Origin: Fimbriimonadaceae bacterium
GTDB taxonomy: Bacteria > Armatimonadota > UBA10988
Reading direction: 5' to 3'
Length of the DNA stretch: 64,000 nucleotides
Assembly: GCA_020850355.1 (NCBI GenBank)
Contig: JADZEX010000026.1
Span: forward strand, 112,873 to 176,872
A model generated the notes under the pieces. That model was not told the origin of the DNA. It did not search any database and saw only the letters and a list, made by a program, of their open reading frames with translations. How positions within the stretch are numbered: the stretch's first letter is position 1; each line of letters starts with the position of its first letter. Below are positions 25,622 through 34,998 of the stretch, piece by piece. Made by a program: the position numbers and the translations under genes.

Positions 25622-28042
25622 CTACGGCGGCGGCAGCAGGTCGCTGGTCCGCGCCAGCCGCCAGGTCTTCCCACCGTCGGCCGAGCTGATCACCGCGCGG
25701 TGGGTGTACCGCTCGGGGAAGTCGTCCTGGTAGGTGGCATCCTGGCTCCAGTTGTTGTAGCTCAGGAAGAGCCGCCCGGCCCGGTCGATGGTCAGCTTGT
25801 GGTACCAGATGCTGTAGTTCGGGCAGGGCGGCACCACCAACGGCCGGGCCGCGCTCCAGCGTCCGCCAGCCGGCCGCGACTGGTAACTCAGGGCCGCGTA
25901 GTAGCCCGGGGCATGGTGCGGGTCGACCCCCATGCGCCACTGCCGGCAGGCCAGGTGCAGCGTGTCGTCCGGGCCACAGACCAGCGAGAGGTAGGTCTGT
26001 CGCCCGCGCGGTGGTTGGCCGGGCTCGCGGTAGTCGTCGCTCAGGACGGTCTCGACCGGCGTCAGGCCGGCGCGCAGGTCGTTCGGCCGCACCGACCGGC
26101 GGTACGTGAACGGCTCGCCGTGCGCCCCGGTGACGACATGCAAGTAGCCCTGGGAATCGAGGCAGACCCCCGGCACGTTGTGGACATCGTTGACTGGCGG
26201 GGCGTGCCCGACGAAGGTCTTCTGCACCACCTGCCGCGTGGCGTGGTCGACCGTGGCGATCCAGGTCGGCACGCCGGGGGCGTCGTCCGGGGCGATCTCG
26301 CCCCACGCCACGTGCGTCCGACCGGCGCGCGTCTGCAGGCTGGCCGGCCCGCCGGAGTGCTGGCACATCCCGACGCAGGAGTCGCTGAGCGCCACCGGCG
26401 GGCCCAGCTCCAGCCGCTCGCCGACCCGCCGCGGGAGCCACAACAACAGCTCGTTGTACTCCGCGTAGGTCGCCGGGTGGTCCCTGAGCATCCGCACTGT
26501 CAGCAGCGCGGGCGGGCCGGCCGGCGGGTTGTGACCCGTGAACTGCTCGATGTCGAACCCGCCGCCGGGCAGCTCCAGGACCTGCCAGGTGCGGCCCTCG
26601 TCGGGGGTGAACAGCAGCACACTCAACGACCGACCGGTGACCAGGATCCGCAGCAACGTGTAGCAGCCGCCCTGGTCGTCGAAGGCGACTTTGGCGCCCT
26701 GGAAGCCGGCCCCGTAGTAGGTCCCGCGGAAGTCGGGCCAGGCCGCCCGCAGTGCCGCGGTGAAGTCGCGCTCGACCCAGCCGCCGCCAGCCCAGGTGGT
26801 CAGGCTGCGGGTCGGGTTCTGCTCGTCATTGCGCCAGCGGATCCACGGCCGGTTACGCAGGTCGAAGTACACCTCGTTGGCCACGTAGTCGGGCGCGTAG
26901 CCATACTGCACGTCCTCGTGCTCGTACCGCCGCAACACCAGCGGCCCGGCGAGGGGTTGCCCGACCGGCGAGTCGCCGATCTTGACCGTCAGCAGGGCAC
27001 TCGCCTGCGCGTCGGGCTCGCCCGCCACCGCGGCGCTGACGATCACGTCGTGCGAGCCACCCGCCGCGACGCCGGCCGGCACGTTGACGCGCAGCTCCGG
27101 CCGCGCCGGGGCGCCCGGCTTGAGCGTCAGGCTGGCCGGTAGCTCCGCGCTCCAGCCGGCCGGGGCGGACACCCGCAAGGCCACCTCGCCGGCGCGCTGG
27201 CTGCGACGCAGCTCCAGCGGCAAGGTCACCACGGCGCCGGGCTGGGCGTAGCGCACGGTGCGGTAGGGCAGCAGCAGCCAGCGCGCCGCGTCGGCGTCGA
27301 ACCAGTTGGCGGGGCCAATCGTCCAGCTCTTGACGCCGCCCAGCACCAACCGCACGTCCAGCGGCCGCACTGGCATCGTCCACAGCCCGCTGCGGTCGCC
27401 GACGGTGGCTTCGACCCGGTACTTCTCACCCGCCTCGAAGCCGCCCTTGCTGCGCGGGCCGAAGAGGTCGGTGTCCTTGTTCAGCCCCGCCTGGTCGACC
27501 GGAAAGGCGTACACCAGCTTGCCGGCCGCGTCGCTCAGCCGCAGCACCTGCAGGCCTGGTCGATGCAACGCCGCCGCGATGATCTCGAAGGCCCCGGCCG
27601 GCGGCTGAAACGCCAGCACCCCGGCCGCGCTGGGATCGCTGCACAGCGGCTGCCCCTCCAGCACGAAGCGCGCGGCGCTGGTCTCCAGGCCCCAGACGAC
27701 GTCCTGCGCGCTGCCGCTCACCAGCAACCGGTAGACCCCGGCCGGCGCCGCGGGTAGCAGCAGCTCGGCCGGCAGCGGTGTTGTCGTCCGAGCACCCTTG
27801 CCGGTGACCCCATCGTCGGCCACCACCGCCGTACCGACCGACCGCCGCAGCGGGTCGGTCAGGGCCAGGTGCAGCTCGTCGGCGCCGTCGTAGAGGTTCA
27901 GGTCGCACTTGCTGACAACCACCCGCAACGGCCCGCCATCGTGCCGCAGCGCGACACTGTAAGCCCCCCGCAGCGCCGGCTCGAAGCCTCCCGCGTGGGC
28001 CGCGACGACGGACAGCACAGCGAGCAGGGCGAGGCGTGGCAT
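25622..28042 (-). CDS. Secreted BNR-4-type beta-propeller protein
   Basis: Protein of 806 residues with a signal peptide (LALLAVLSVVAAHAGG). The first 370 residues form beta-sandwich modules (for example GEVALRVSAPAGWSAELP). The C-terminal half is a propeller of the BNR_4 type, with DNRPWIRWRNDEQ-like blades, HVAWGEIAP, NDVHNVPGVCLDSQGYLHVVTGAHG and YHKLTIDRAGRLFLSYNNW. Propellers of this class occur among polysaccharide lyases and glycosidases, so a glycan substrate is likely. No catalytic residue can be assigned with certainty. ATG 28042 follows an AGGAG site. Confidence 0.72.
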   Translation of the reverse strand: MPRLALLAVLSVVAAHAGGFEPALRGAYSVALRHDGGPLRVVVSKCDLNLYDGADELHLALTDPLRRSVGTAVVADDGVTGKGARTTTPLPAELLLPAAPAGVYRLLVSGSAQDVVWGLETSAARFVLEGQPLCSDPSAAGVLAFQPPAGAFEIIAAALHRPGLQVLRLSDAAGKLVYAFPVDQAGLNKDTDLFGPRSKGGFEAGEKYRVEATVGDRSGLWTMPVRPLDVRLVLGGVKSWTIGPANWFDADAARWLLLPYRTVRYAQPGAVVTLPLELRRSQRAGEVALRVSAPAGWSAELPASLTLKPGAPARPELRVNVPAGVAAGGSHDVIVSAAVAGEPDAQASALLTVKIGDSPVGQPLAGPLVLRRYEHEDVQYGYAPDYVANEVYFDLRNRPWIRWRNDEQNPTRSLTTWAGGGWVERDFTAALRAAWPDFRGTYYGAGFQGAKVAFDDQGGCYTLLRILVTGRSLSVLLFTPDEGRTWQVLELPGGGFDIEQFTGHNPPAGPPALLTVRMLRDHPATYAEYNELLLWLPRRVGERLELGPPVALSDSCVGMCQHSGGPASLQTRAGRTHVAWGEIAPDDAPGVPTWIATVDHATRQVVQKTFVGHAPPVNDVHNVPGVCLDSQGYLHVVTGAHGEPFTYRRSVRPNDLRAGLTPVETVLSDDYREPGQPPRGRQTYLSLVCGPDDTLHLACRQWRMGVDPHHAPGYYAALSYQSRPAGGRWSAARPLVVPPCPNYSIWYHKLTIDRAGRLFLSYNNWSQDATYQDDFPERYTHRAVISSADGGKTWRLARTSDLLPPP

Positions 28043-28114
28043 GGCGGGCGCTCCTGAGCGGTGGTTGGCCGTGCGGGCGGGCAGATCCTGCGGAGGTCGG
28101 ACGGCCGATGGCGT

Positions 28115-28354
28115 CTAGCAGAGATCCTCGGTTCCCCACTCGCGGCGCACCGCAGCCAGGGTCTCGGCGGGCTTGTTGGTCGCCGGCGGCCCTGTCGGGT
28201 CGCGGAGCCAGCCGCGCAGCGAGCGGCGCGGCCCGGTCCCCGTTGGGATCGGTGCGCCGAGAAAGGTCACCACCACCGGCCCATCGGGCAGGTCCACGGC
28301 CGCAGTCAGCTCGACGCGCCCCGAACGGTAGTGGCCCGCAACGGTGAGCGGCAT
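28115..28354 (-). CDS. Small protein resembling AF2212/DUF104-type antitoxins
   Basis: Protein of 79 residues starting at ATG 28354 behind GGGAGA. The N-terminal half (GHYRSGRVELTAAVDLPDG, then VVVTFLG) has the strand pattern of small AbrB-unrelated antitoxin-like proteins that begin AxYxxGxxxPLExxxLPEGxxVxV. The C-terminal half (SLRGWLRDP through AVRREWGTEDLC) is unmatched. No PIN-domain toxin lies beside it. It stands alone between two large secreted-protein genes. Function unknown. Confidence 0.5.
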   Translation of the reverse strand: MPLTVAGHYRSGRVELTAAVDLPDGPVVVTFLGAPIPTGTGPRRSLRGWLRDPTGPPATNKPAETLAAVRREWGTEDLC

Positions 28355-28443
28355 CGTCGGTCTCCCATGCACAGTGTGTCGTCCCGAATCAGGTTAGTTC
28401 CCGGCGTCGGCAGCGCTAACGGGGCCGAGCGCTCGCCCGCCGC

Positions 28444-30936
28444 TTACTGCGCCCACGGCTCCACCGGCGGCACGCCGGCGCTGGTGATCAGCTTGCCCAG
28501 CGTGGTGCGCCAGGCCTGCAGGGTGGCCGGGTCGCGACTGTAGACCGTGCCGCTCTCGACCAGCTCCGGCGGCACCGCCAGGGCCTGGTCGGCGGCAGTC
28601 AGCCAGGTGCGTTGGGCGGCGGTGGGCTGGGGCAGGGCCCGGACTGCGGCGGCGGTGGCGTCCAGGACGCGCCACCAGGCGTAATCCTCCAGGCCGTCGC
28701 GGAAGTTCTCCAGCCGCACCGTCGGCAAGGGGGTGCCGTCGGGGCCGACGCAGGTCCAACTGCCGTCACCGTGGTAGACCGTCCAGCTGCGGGGGTCCCA
28801 GTCCGTGAACGGCCCAGCGGTGATCGGCCGGGCGCTGTTCCAGATGCTGATCTGGTAATACAGGAACCCGTCGGGCCGGTACTTCGCGGTCAGCGGGCCC
28901 ATCAGCAGGCGGCCCTCGATGGCCGGGTACTCGATGAACAGGTTGGCATGCGGGTGGTGCGGGCCGCAGCAGATGTACCACCAGACCTCCCGCCCCGCAG
29001 CCCGCGCCGCGGCCGCTTTGGTCTGGTCCAGGCGCGGCGTCAGCGGACACCAGGCATCGATGGCGCTGGCGCCCGATTCCGGGCCGAAGCTGTGGTCGTA
29101 GGCGGTGGTCATCACCAGCACGCCCGGGAACTCGGCCTTCAGGATGGCGGCCGCGCGCTGCACGCCGCCAAACTCGCCGGCCGGGGCCTCGTCGCAACCG
29201 TAGAGGTAGGCGTGCTCCAGCAGACCCAGCGCCTTCGCCCGGTCGTACCCCGACCGCAGCCGCGGCAGGGTCTCCTGGCGCCACTTCGCTTCGGCCGCTG
29301 CGCCTTCGGCCAGGGCGCCGTAGTAACCCAGGTTGAAGCGGTCCAGCGCGCCGCGCCGCTGCAGGTGTTGCAGCACCTCAAAGTCGGGCACGCCGCGGTG
29401 GTAGAGGCTGTCGTAGCTGATGTAGTAATCGGCCAGCAGATCGGCCCAGGCCAGCTTGTGGCGCTTCCAGGCGTTGACCGGGTAGTCGGGCGACTGCCGC
29501 CAGGCGGTCTGGTCGGCGCTGGTCGCCGGCAGCGGGCTGTCGTGCGGGCCGAAGGTGATCGCCAGCGGCAGCGGCGAACGGCTCGGCAAGGTGAACGGCA
29601 GCACCTCGACGGTCAGCTCGAGTTGGGCGACCGTCTGACCGCCGACCTGCAAGGCCAGCGGGCCGCGGTAAGAACCCGCCGGCTGCGTGGCCGGCGTCTC
29701 GACGCGCACCCAGAACGACTGCACATCGCCGGCGGCAATCCGAACCTCGGAGAGGACTGGCAGCAGCGGATCGGGCCACCAGCCGACGAGGGCACTGCCA
29801 TAGGGCGGCACCGTCTTGGTCTTGACATAGCCCACCGGCGCCGCCTGCACGCTGGCGGCCGGCAGCACCGCGCCGGCAGGCCCGCGCAGGTCGGCCGGCA
29901 GGACTCGGACCGCCTCCAGGTCGCGGCCGAAGGGGACCACCAGCCACTGGAAGCTCTCCTTGTCGCGCCGCGCCAGCGTCACGGTGTGTTGCCGCCCGGG
30001 AGTCGCCGGCAGCTCGCCGGCTCGCGGCAGCACCTTGACCATCGAGCTGGCGACCCCGCAGGCCAGGCCCGCGGCGGGACTGACCACGCCGGCGGTCTCG
30101 CTGGCCACCCGGAAACGCGCCAGGTCCAGCACCCGCGCGCCGACGCTGCGGAGGTCTTGCACGGCCTGTTGGGCGCCCAGCACCGCCGGGTCGCCGGCAG
30201 CCACCAACTCCGCGAAGCGCTCCACCCGCTGCGCGAGGCGGTCGGCCTCGGCCTGCCCCCAGGCCTGCGCCGCGCCGCTGCCGCCCAGCTCGCGGAGGGC
30301 TGTGCGCAGGTCGCCGACCTGTTGCCGCAACGCGGCCAGGCCAGCCGCCTGCAGCGCCCCGAACCCCTTCAGGTAGGCGGTCGAGGGTACCGGCAGCGGG
30401 TCGGCGGGCCGCAGCAGCGCCAGGTGGTCGAGGTAGACCTCCATGTCCGATGGCACGTCAGCGGTGTAGAAGTGCAAGCGGGTCACCGCCGCGGCGTTGA
30501 CCTGTTTCTCCGCCAGGCCGCTGAGCGGCACCACCACCTGGGTGTGGCTGTAGGGCGGCAGGCTGCTGGTCTGGGCCAGGCCGCTACGGACCGGCACCTG
30601 GTCGTCGCTGATGAACAGGTTCAGCCGCTGCGCGCCGGCGGTCACGTTGGTGACGTCGTAGACCAGTCGGTCGTAGCCGCGCCAGTCGCTCAGCGGCGGG
30701 GTGATCTCGAAGGCGGGCCAGCGCGCCAGACCTTCCTGCCACTGCGGTGTCACGAACCGCAACGCCTGGCTGCCTGAGGTTGCGCCGCGTGGGGCCAATG
30801 CCAGCTCGCGCACCGCGGTGCCCGGCGGCTGCCGTTCGTAGTGGCAGCAGGCCAGGTCGGCTGGGGTCTCGAAATCCAGCACGACGGTCCCGCCGGGGGC
30901 GAGGGTCAGCAGTTGCAGCAAGGCCAGCATGGTCAT
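28444..30936 (-). CDS. Secreted DUF4091 glycoside-hydrolase-like protein
   Basis: Protein of 830 residues with a short signal peptide (MTMLALLQLLTLAPGG). Residues 18-175 form a jelly-roll domain (VVLDFETPADLACCHYE, ending in MEVYLDHLALLRP). A helical stretch of about 120 residues follows. The central and C-terminal part is a TIM-barrel-like domain ending in the DUF4091 signature (YYQISIWNS, then WTVYHGDGSWTCVGPDG and VRLENFRDGLEDYAWW). DUF4091 proteins are regarded as glycosidase-like; catalytic acids cannot be named here. The GGGGA site before ATG 30936 supports the start. Confidence 0.78.
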   Translation of the reverse strand: MTMLALLQLLTLAPGGTVVLDFETPADLACCHYERQPPGTAVRELALAPRGATSGSQALRFVTPQWQEGLARWPAFEITPPLSDWRGYDRLVYDVTNVTAGAQRLNLFISDDQVPVRSGLAQTSSLPPYSHTQVVVPLSGLAEKQVNAAAVTRLHFYTADVPSDMEVYLDHLALLRPADPLPVPSTAYLKGFGALQAAGLAALRQQVGDLRTALRELGGSGAAQAWGQAEADRLAQRVERFAELVAAGDPAVLGAQQAVQDLRSVGARVLDLARFRVASETAGVVSPAAGLACGVASSMVKVLPRAGELPATPGRQHTVTLARRDKESFQWLVVPFGRDLEAVRVLPADLRGPAGAVLPAASVQAAPVGYVKTKTVPPYGSALVGWWPDPLLPVLSEVRIAAGDVQSFWVRVETPATQPAGSYRGPLALQVGGQTVAQLELTVEVLPFTLPSRSPLPLAITFGPHDSPLPATSADQTAWRQSPDYPVNAWKRHKLAWADLLADYYISYDSLYHRGVPDFEVLQHLQRRGALDRFNLGYYGALAEGAAAEAKWRQETLPRLRSGYDRAKALGLLEHAYLYGCDEAPAGEFGGVQRAAAILKAEFPGVLVMTTAYDHSFGPESGASAIDAWCPLTPRLDQTKAAAARAAGREVWWYICCGPHHPHANLFIEYPAIEGRLLMGPLTAKYRPDGFLYYQISIWNSARPITAGPFTDWDPRSWTVYHGDGSWTCVGPDGTPLPTVRLENFRDGLEDYAWWRVLDATAAAVRALPQPTAAQRTWLTAADQALAVPPELVESGTVYSRDPATLQAWRTTLGKLITSAGVPPVEPWAQ

Positions 30937-30993
30937 GTCGGTCCCCGCGCCAGGATTGGCGTGGCGAGCGGCAAGTCCTGCCCGGCCTCGAGG

Positions 30994-32226
30994 CTACCGG
31001 TCGCGCACCAGGCGCACGAAGTTGCTGATTCGCACGACGTCGCCCTGCGGGCCGTGGCCGCGCGGGAAGGCGGCCGGGTCGCCCACTTTCGGGTCGCTGC
31101 GCTGCGCGCCGGCGCCGTGGACGTCGACCAGGTTGAGCGGCCCGCCCCACGGCGGCGAGACGAAGCCGCCGGCCTCACCGAAGCAGACGTAACAGGCGTA
31201 GCTCCCGCCGCGCTGGCTCTCGTGGGTCGTGCTGGACCAGTAGAACGGATAGTCGGTTTGGCCGCCCTCGCTGCGGATCGGCGTCACGCCGAACAGCGGA
31301 TCGATGGCTGCCGAACGCGTGCTGTCGGGCGAGCGGGCGTAGTCGACGATGCTCTGCAGTTCCTTGACATTCGGCAGCCGCCAGTCGCGGTGTCCCAGAT
31401 AGCCGGCGGCGTTCTGGGCCGTCGCGTAGGCCAGGGCTTCCGGCCACGACATGCCCCGGCCGCTGTCGGCCTGCGACCAGACCAGCCCGGTGGCGGCGTC
31501 GACCACCGTGCCGTTACCCGGGGCGCTGAGCTGGTTGCGCCCATAGCCACGCCCGCCGCGGCAGTAGCGAACATACATCTGGTGCACCCGGCCGTCTGGG
31601 AAGCGCGACGGGTAGCCCTTGATGCGGCCGTCGGCGAAGTTGACGCCGAACACCTTCTGGTCGTGCGACTGTCCGACGTACTTCGTCGCCGACCAGATCT
31701 GACAGTCGATGATTCGCTCGCCGCGCCGCTCGTCGCCGTACGTGAACTCGAAGCTGCGGTCCAGGAACGGGGTCAGGTTGGGCGGCGTGTAGCCGGGCGG
31801 CCCGCTCGGGTCGAGGCCGCTGAAGAGGATCAGGGAGTAGAGCTCCTTGATGCTCGGAAAGCGCCAGTCCTGGTGACCGCCCACCCGGCAGCCCGCGGCC
31901 CCGGCGGCGGCCTGGTCCCAGGTCAGCTTGTTGCCCATCGCCTGCACCCAGGTCAGGCCCGTCACCAGGTCGCTGACGGTGCCGTCGCCGTTGTTGCGGT
32001 AGGCCGGCTGGTGACCGGCGTGCTGCGCGTCTTGCCCGGCCAGCGGCTGGCCCGCGGCAGGCGCGGCAATGCGGCGCTGGGTGTCGAAGCAGACGACCTG
32101 CCCGGTGTCGACCACGGGGTAGGGCAGGGGCTCGTCCGCGGCGGCCCAGGCGGCACTCGCCAGCCACGACCAGCCGCCCAGCGCTACGCCCCCGCGCCAC
32201 CCAGACCACTGCCAGCGGTTGCCCAT
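30994..32226 (-). CDS. Secreted protein with two DUF1566 (Lcl C-terminal) domains
   Basis: Protein of 410 residues with a signal peptide ending near ASAAWAAADEP. It holds two DUF1566 units. The first has GLTWVQAMGNKLTWDQA and DWRFPSIKELYSLI; the second has GLVWSQADSGRGMSWPEAL and DWRLPNVKELQSIVDY. The SFEFTYGDERR and FYWSSTTHES strands match the C-type-lectin-like or FGE-like fold of this family. The function of DUF1566 is not known; it is exported and often duplicated. ATG 32226 has an AGGAG site. A TATGAT element on the minus strand just upstream, near 32266, may be its -10 box. Confidence 0.8.
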   Translation of the reverse strand: MGNRWQWSGWRGGVALGGWSWLASAAWAAADEPLPYPVVDTGQVVCFDTQRRIAAPAAGQPLAGQDAQHAGHQPAYRNNGDGTVSDLVTGLTWVQAMGNKLTWDQAAAGAAGCRVGGHQDWRFPSIKELYSLILFSGLDPSGPPGYTPPNLTPFLDRSFEFTYGDERRGERIIDCQIWSATKYVGQSHDQKVFGVNFADGRIKGYPSRFPDGRVHQMYVRYCRGGRGYGRNQLSAPGNGTVVDAATGLVWSQADSGRGMSWPEALAYATAQNAAGYLGHRDWRLPNVKELQSIVDYARSPDSTRSAAIDPLFGVTPIRSEGGQTDYPFYWSSTTHESQRGGSYACYVCFGEAGGFVSPPWGGPLNLVDVHGAGAQRSDPKVGDPAAFPRGHGPQGDVVRISNFVRLVRDR

Positions 32227-32353
32227 CGCCGCACTCCTGGGCACCGTGCACCGGCGCCAGGACCATCATACCGCACGCCGATGACGGCAGCCCGGCTGGC
32301 GAGATGACAGCCTTGTCAGCGTCCGGCGCCTCCGGCGGCCGCTGGCCGGCGGC

Positions 32354-32382
32354 TTGTCTTGCCTGCTGGGCGGTGCTAAGAT
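32354..32382 (+). promoter_or_regulatory. Candidate sigma-70-type promoter of the glycosyltransferase-asnB operon
   Basis: TTGTCT (32354-32359) and TAAGAT (32377-32382) are 17 bases apart. RNA would begin near 32389, giving a leader of about 40 bases to the GTG at 32428 and including the AGGAG site at 32413. Confidence 0.45.
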
Positions 32383-32427
32383 TGGCGGCGGCTGGGGACC
32401 GGCCGGGTGTTCAGGAGCGTGGTATCC

Positions 32428-33342
32428 GTGGTAGCGCCGAAGCGGTTGACCATCTTCATTCCCGCGTACAACGAAGAGGCTGGTCTGCCCGACGTGCTGC
32501 GGGTCCTCCTCGACCGGTACGGCGCCGACCCGACCGTCGAGATCCTGGTGGTCGACGACGGCTCCAGCGACGCCACCGCCGCCCGCGTCGCCGAGTTCGC
32601 TGGCGTCGTGCTGATCCGCCACGGCCACAACAAGGGCAACGGCGCGGCCGTCAAGACGGCCTTACGGCACGCCCAGGGCGAGGTGTTGGCCATCATCGAC
32701 GCCGACGGGCAGCACCCGCCAGAGTTGATGGAGGCGCTGGTCGCCGAGGTCGCCGACTGGGACCTGGTGGTCGGCGCCCGCACGGCCGACAGCGACTCCA
32801 GCCCCTTCCGGGACTTCGGCAACCTGGTCATGGCGCGGGTCGCCAGCTACCTTGTGCGGACCCCGATTCCCGACCTCACCAGCGGCTTTCGGGTCTTCCG
32901 CACAGCGCTGATGCGGCGCTACCTGCACCTCTTCCCGAACGGCTTCAGCTTCCCGTCGACCAGCACCCTCTGCTTCCTGGCCGACGGCCACAGCGTGCTG
33001 TTTCATCCCATCGTCGCGAAGCGCCGCGAGACCGGCAAGTCGTCGATCCGCCCGTTCCGCGATGGCGCCAAGTTCCTGGGGATCATCTTCCGGCTGGTGA
33101 TGCTCTTCAACCCGAGCCGGGTCTTCCTGCCGGCTAGCGGCCTGCTGGTGTTACTCGGTCTGGCCTACGGTCTGGTGTCCCACCTGGTCCACCACGCGGG
33201 CCTCTCGGTGGCCGCCCTGCTGTTGGTGCAGGCCGGCTTCATGCTGGCGGCGGTGGGGGTGCTGGCCGAGCAGATCAGCCAGTTGCGGCGACAGCTCGCC
33301 GCGGCGACCGCACCCGCTGTCGTTCCCGGGGAGGAGCGATGA
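32428..33342 (+). CDS. GT2 glycosyltransferase of the dolichyl-phosphate-mannose-synthase type with C-terminal membrane helices
   Basis: Protein of 304 residues. The catalytic domain has LTIFIPAYNEEAGLPDVL, ILVVDDGSSDAT, GNGAAVKTAL and AIIDADGQHPPE (DxD), then SGFRVFRTALMRRYL. Two membrane helices follow (LLVLLGLAYGLVSHL and LLLVQAGFMLAAVGVLAEQI). Such enzymes usually make the polyprenyl-phosphate sugar that a downstream ArnT-type enzyme uses, and that gene follows directly. GTG 32428 is ten bases after AGGAG; earlier in-frame GTGs have no usable spacing. It overlaps the next gene by ATGA. Confidence 0.85.
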   Translation: MVAPKRLTIFIPAYNEEAGLPDVLRVLLDRYGADPTVEILVVDDGSSDATAARVAEFAGVVLIRHGHNKGNGAAVKTALRHAQGEVLAIIDADGQHPPELMEALVAEVADWDLVVGARTADSDSSPFRDFGNLVMARVASYLVRTPIPDLTSGFRVFRTALMRRYLHLFPNGFSFPSTSTLCFLADGHSVLFHPIVAKRRETGKSSIRPFRDGAKFLGIIFRLVMLFNPSRVFLPASGLLVLLGLAYGLVSHLVHHAGLSVAALLLVQAGFMLAAVGVLAEQISQLRRQLAAATAPAVVPGEER

Positions 33343-34973
33343 CCACCGCGCCGCCGCCGACCCAGCCGCGGCGGCTGCCGCGGGCCGTCGTGGGGCTCGC
33401 CCTGCTGGGCCTGCTGACAGCCGCGGTGCGCCTCAGTTGGGCCGCCGCCAGCAATGTCTGGACCGGCGCCGACAGCTTCTACTACGCCGCCCTGGCCAAC
33501 AACCTGCACGACGGCCGCGGCTTCGTGGTCGACTACGTGCTGTATTACTTCCAGCGCTACCCGCAGGTCGCCGGGCGGCCCGACGATTGGCTCTCGCCGC
33601 TCTATCCGCTGAGCATGGTGCCCTGCATCTGGGTCTTCGGGAAGACCTACGCGGCCTACGCGGCGCCCAGCATCCTGGCCCACTCGTTGCTCTTTCCGCA
33701 GGTCGTTCGCGCCGTGGCGCGGGCGCTCGGCGGCAGCGAGCGCGTGGCCTGCCTGGCGGCGGTCAGCGGGCTGCTGCACCCGACCCTGTTCCTGAACGCC
33801 CAGGCGCCGATGAGCGACCTGCCCTTCGCCTGTCTCGCGGGCGGTTGTCTGTGGGCGGTACTGACCTGTGGCCCGCGGGCGCGCGACGGCTGGTTGGCTG
33901 GCCTCTGTCTCGGCCTGGCGATGCTGCTGCGGCCGGTCGGGCCCTGGCTGCTGCCGGTGCTGCCGCTCTGCTATGCCCTGCGGCACCGTCGGCTGCGGGC
34001 GCTGGTGGCACCGCCGCTGCTCCTAATGGTCGCCCTCGCGCTGCTCCTGGCGTCGCCCTGGTGGCTGCGCAACCAGCGGCTCTTCGGGTCGCCAACCTGG
34101 TCGGTCTACCAGTACCAGGGACCGCTCGGCGGACGGCTCGACACCGACATCGGCGACGCCTACGGCTACTGGTGGGACCGCACCCCGCCGACCCTGCGCG
34201 ACCGTTACCTGCACGGCCAGGGCGCCTGGCTACAGGCCGCCAAGCACCTCGCCTGGGGCGTCGACATGTGCTTCGTGGGGAGCATCAAGTCGGCCAACCG
34301 CGTGGCCCGGATCGGGCTCGGCGACAGCAACTACCATCCCGTGCAGGCGCTGCTCGGGCTGCCGGCGCTGGCGCTGCTCTGGCGGCGGCGCCGCCGTTGG
34401 CAGATGCAGGTGGTGGCTGTCTTCGTCGGCAGCCTGATCGCCGCCATCGCGGTGGCCAACGTGCCGGCCTTCCCGCGCTACTTCTTCGCCGTCTGGCCGC
34501 CTCTGCTGGCGGTCGGCTGGATGGCCTGGGAGGCGCTCGCCGAGCGGCTGCAGGCCCGCACCGGGCGACCGGCGCCGTGGTGGCTGGCCGGGCCGGCGCT
34601 GCTGCTGTGGGGCGCCGGGCTGACGCTCGATGTCTGGCGCGGCCGGCAGATGCAGTTGCCGGTACTGGCCAGTGGACGCGCCGCGCTGCTGGCCGATCGC
34701 GCGGCCGCCCTGGCGGCGGCGGAGCGTTGCGACCCGGGCACAGTGCTGCTGTTCGAGGGCAACCCGGCGATGGTCAACTACTGGTCGCGCTGCCCGGCGG
34801 TGCGCGTGCCGCCGGAGGTCACGCCCGCCCAGTTGGCCGAGATCGTGGCGCACTACCGCCTGCGCCACGCCGTCGTCAACCGCGGCCAGGCGGTCGAGCC
34901 GATGCTCCGCGCCCTCGGCTGGCGCGACTGGTTCGCCACCGACGCGATGGTCGGCTTGCAGGCGCCGCAGTAG
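33339..34973 (+). CDS. ArnT/PMT-type membrane glycosyltransferase
   Basis: Integral membrane protein of 544 residues with about ten helices. The first loop holds the acidic pair expected for lipid-phosphate-sugar-dependent transferases (TGADSFYYAALANNLHDGRGF, around residues 42-62). It is followed by YPLSMVPCIWVFG, the long helix-rich middle with LLLASPWWLRNQRLFGSP, and a C-terminal soluble domain (TVLLFEGNPAMVNYWSRCPAVRVPP). The start overlaps the GT2 stop (ATGA), so donor synthesis and transfer are coupled. Acceptor unknown: a glycolipid or a protein. Confidence 0.78.
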   Translation: MTTAPPPTQPRRLPRAVVGLALLGLLTAAVRLSWAAASNVWTGADSFYYAALANNLHDGRGFVVDYVLYYFQRYPQVAGRPDDWLSPLYPLSMVPCIWVFGKTYAAYAAPSILAHSLLFPQVVRAVARALGGSERVACLAAVSGLLHPTLFLNAQAPMSDLPFACLAGGCLWAVLTCGPRARDGWLAGLCLGLAMLLRPVGPWLLPVLPLCYALRHRRLRALVAPPLLLMVALALLLASPWWLRNQRLFGSPTWSVYQYQGPLGGRLDTDIGDAYGYWWDRTPPTLRDRYLHGQGAWLQAAKHLAWGVDMCFVGSIKSANRVARIGLGDSNYHPVQALLGLPALALLWRRRRRWQMQVVAVFVGSLIAAIAVANVPAFPRYFFAVWPPLLAVGWMAWEALAERLQARTGRPAPWWLAGPALLLWGAGLTLDVWRGRQMQLPVLASGRAALLADRAAALAAAERCDPGTVLLFEGNPAMVNYWSRCPAVRVPPEVTPAQLAEIVAHYRLRHAVVNRGQAVEPMLRALGWRDWFATDAMVGLQAPQ

Positions 34974-34998
34974 GCCGGCGCGGAGGGACGGACCTGGC

